This document shows, in pieces, positions 29,100 to 31,414 of a stretch of 31,414 bases of DNA (positions are counted from its first letter, which is position 1; the number at the start of each line of letters is the position of its first letter). This stretch comes from Nymphaea colorata. Lineage: Eukaryota > Streptophyta > Magnoliopsida > Nymphaeales > Nymphaeaceae. A model generated the notes under the pieces. The model was not told the origin of the DNA and searched no databases. It worked only from the letters and a program-made list of their open reading frames with translations. Position numbers and translations under genes: made by a program. The stretch spans positions 1-31,414 of the forward strand of contig NW_022205194.1 in the NCBI RefSeq assembly GCF_008831285.2. The letters run 5' to 3'.

Positions 29100-30350
29100 G
29101 AAAGACCAAAGTATTAAGGTAATTTTTAATTTAAATCCAAAGCATTTTAAATTAAAATCAAAATTCACTAAAACCAATTTTCAAAACAATACTTTCGAAA
29201 CTATGAGACATCATCACCACTAACTTCAAAACACCAATGCTTAAATAATGAATTAGATTACATATTCCACAACAATGTTTTATAAAATGACAAAGCACAA
29301 AAGTTTGTGACATTTCAAAATCCTTAAATTACAAATCTAGTTCACAAAATGGACCAATTGAGCAACATCAGATGAACTGGATAGTACAACAACCTCGTTA
29401 CCATCTTTTTAGTTCACAATCACTTGTGAAGAGAATTTGGGGTGAGAACTTGGGGAAATTCTTAGTATGATGTTTACCTGAGGTTTACTGGCTTATAATG
29501 ATAAAAAAAACAAATTAATCGTTCCACTAAATAAAGAAAAAATAGTCAATACAAGATATCTATATCACTAGGCACCTACTATGAAGCATTTGATGATAAC
29601 AAGTAATTCATGAATATATTCACATAGGAACAATCATCCATAAACATTTCTTGCAATAACATCATTGAGTACATTCATATCCATACAATTATTATTCTCT
29701 GATGGCATGCTTGCAAACATAATTAAGTTTCTCTTGTCAAATCACATTGGGCACTATGTAGGTGGTGTCTTAGGTGGCACAAGTATTTTCACCGAACATT
29801 TTTATTACAATGCTCAAGAAAGCAACCAATCATAACCACTAGGTATTGACCATAACACATGGTAGTATTAAACATATAGATAGGGTATTGTCTTCCTCTA
29901 TTGAATTAGCACTTCAAAAGGACAAGTTGGAGAGTTGTTCCCTAAATTTCATGCAGGAAAACAAGTAATCCATTACGGTCATATCCACAACACCGGCAGA
30001 CTTGCTGAAAAATAACAAAACAACTTGGATGACATATCATTGCATGCTAAGACCCATCTAGGCAGAAAGGCAACCCCTTGCACCTTCCTCATGCCATAAG
30101 AGACCATGCCACCTATCCCATGAGCATTTCAGACCATACATGATTAAGCCAAATTATGTATTAATAATTTTGAGCATTCATTATTTAGTCCACATATTTA
30201 AGCATGTTTTCAATATATATTCGCCTGATTTATACAACACTTACTACATGTTCAATAAATATCAGCATTTCACATTGCAGGACTGAATTACAATAACTAA
30301 CATAGTAATGACTACCAGAATCAATTATTAGTCACATGTAAAAATCATTG
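29100..30350. other. No supported gene
   Basis: AT-rich non-coding sequence without readable frames. It could belong to a large retroelement LTR, judging from the lack of any frame and the neighbouring GATCC-rich part, but no end or TATA box was located. Confidence 0.35.
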
Positions 30351-30359
30351 CAGCCAATA

Positions 30360-31060
30360 ACATGGATCCCAAATCCAAATTTAAACAACCACCTGATATA
30401 GCAAGATCACAATGATATCTACATGTCAACGAGTCTCGAACCAAGGCAAATCCAAGTGTTTCTTTTGTGATTATTATTCATGTGTAAATCTATATCCAGA
30501 ACCAAAGTAGTCTGAATAGCACGACATGACCACCATATTCTTTCTATAATTTGTAATCTATAATCTAGACTCGGACTTAAAATATCAATTCAAACAACAT
30601 TCATTATTTTGTCAAATAACAAGATCATGCTGTAAGCATATACATAATTTAAATCAAGTTAGGTCCAAAACCACTAAATATAGACATATATATCCAAAAT
30701 GACTTAGATCCATTTCAATTAAATGTGATCAAAACACAGAAGATCCATATTCATATATCTAGTTTAATTCAACACTGTTTTAACTTCACAAAATTATCTT
30801 GTATTTTGAATTGAACGAAAAGCAAGAAATTGTGTCTAGACTTGTGTATGTTTAATTAACTGGGTCAAGATAACTTTGGATCCATATATGCGTCAAATCT
30901 GTTGTAAGAACAAACATATTCAAATGTATGTATTCTCTAAACAAATAAGATTTCAATCCAAGTCATATTTAACAATGAAAATCTAATTTCTAAACAATTT
31001 TTATCCATTCACAAGAACCAAAATACATTTTAAAATACGTTGGATCCAAATCCAAATAAA
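30360..31060. repeat. GATCCA-rich segment related in style to 10620-12500
   Basis: GATCC(A/C) phrases appear at about 30364, 30709, 30741, 30879 and 31042, among AT-rich phrases such as AAATAAGATTTCAATCC that resemble AAGATATGGATTTTTAACC of the region at 10.6-12.5 kb. Similarity is weak by eye; a dot plot would be needed to show common origin. Confidence 0.3.
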
Positions 31061-31156
31061 TTCACAACTACTAAAATATAATATTTTCTAAGCAGGGTGA
31101 AACCATGTTGAAATCCATTAGCAGCAATTAAATATATATTTTCCAAAAAATTGGGT

Positions 31157-31339
31157 TCAGTTGCGAGTGATTTCTGAAAGAAAATAACTTGCAAAGCGAA
31201 GCTCTGACAAAAATGGCTTTCCCATTGCCATTTTTTCATACAGAGATGACATTTTAAGATCTTCGAGCATATTCAAAGTTTCCATGTTGCGAGTGCTTTG
31301 CTCGAACAAATGAGCAATTTTCAAAGTCAAGGCCAGCAT
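31157..31339 (-). CDS. Minus-strand exon-like frame of 60 codons, unrecognised
   Basis: On the minus strand a strong acceptor, GTCTTTTTTGTTGTATTGTAG, ends at 31340 and is followed at once by ATGCTGGCC. The frame is open for 60 codons to TGA at 31157. Residues are helix-forming and mixed (for example LEDLKMSSLYEKMAMGKPF), with a regular pattern of Leu/Met suggesting an amphipathic helix or coiled coil. G+C is higher than in the flanking DNA. Because the acceptor abuts the ATG, the Met may be internal and upstream exons would lie beyond the right edge. I do not recognise the family; a retroelement Gag or transposase tail is also possible. Confidence 0.35.
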   Translation of the reverse strand: MLALTLKIAHLFEQSTRNMETLNMLEDLKMSSLYEKMAMGKPFLSELRFASYFLSEITRN

Positions 31340-31414
31340 CTACAATACAACAAAAAAGACCTACCATTCATTTAGAATAACAAAAGACATTTTTAAAACA
31401 AGGCCAAAATCAGG

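Overview
The window looks like gene-poor, repeat-rich nuclear DNA from a flowering plant. The evidence is AT-rich sequence with no long open reading frame, degraded LTR-retrotransposon and CACTA-like sequence, a MITE with an exact target-site duplication, and a fragment of a plant-type leucine-biosynthesis gene that still has exon-intron structure. Nothing looks bacterial: no operons, ribosome-binding sites or CRISPR. I cannot name the species. I see no intact protein-coding gene; most open frames are chance frames in AT-rich DNA.

Left part (1-9150). A GC-richer island at about 1500-2150 contains a possible minus-strand first exon (CT-rich leader, ATG, consensus GT donor), with T-rich intron-like sequence running off the left edge. 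A degenerate array of about 85 bp units lies at 2840-3325. A 252 bp hAT-type MITE with 8 bp target-site duplications lies at 3718-3969. Two diverged direct copies of a CACTA-like subterminal region lie at 5612-6043 and 8604-9134, and an imperfect 75 bp inverted repeat sits between them at 7911-8423.

Middle part (9150-19300). A minus-strand Ty1/copia remnant keeps an LTR fragment, the polypurine tract and scraps of reverse transcriptase/RNase H. It is followed by about 2 kb of degenerate GGATCY-rich repeats. From about 16.9 to 19.0 kb there is a minus-strand LTR-like block of probable Ty3/gypsy type, with a TG start at 18992, a GATCT-rich segment, a GC-rich 24-25 bp repeat island, a TATA box and a purine-rich (plus-strand) leader. 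A direct duplication with 161 bp spacing flanks it.

Right part (19300-31414). Intron-like T-rich sequence contains a nearly perfect 41 bp inverted repeat around an (AT)9 tract. A second minus-strand LTR-like promoter block is centred on a TATA box at 23.67 kb. The most recognisable protein homology is at 24270-24398: one exon from the C-terminal regulatory domain of 2-isopropylmalate synthase, carrying two single-base deletions and so apparently a pseudogene fragment. Further right are coding-like segments that I do not recognise (24998-25207; 27680-28048; minus strand 31157-31339) and a degenerate minisatellite of about 50 bp units (28505-29095).

The pieces do not form a shared pathway. The layout is best read as layered transposon insertions, possibly inside or between genes with long introns, with gene debris between them.
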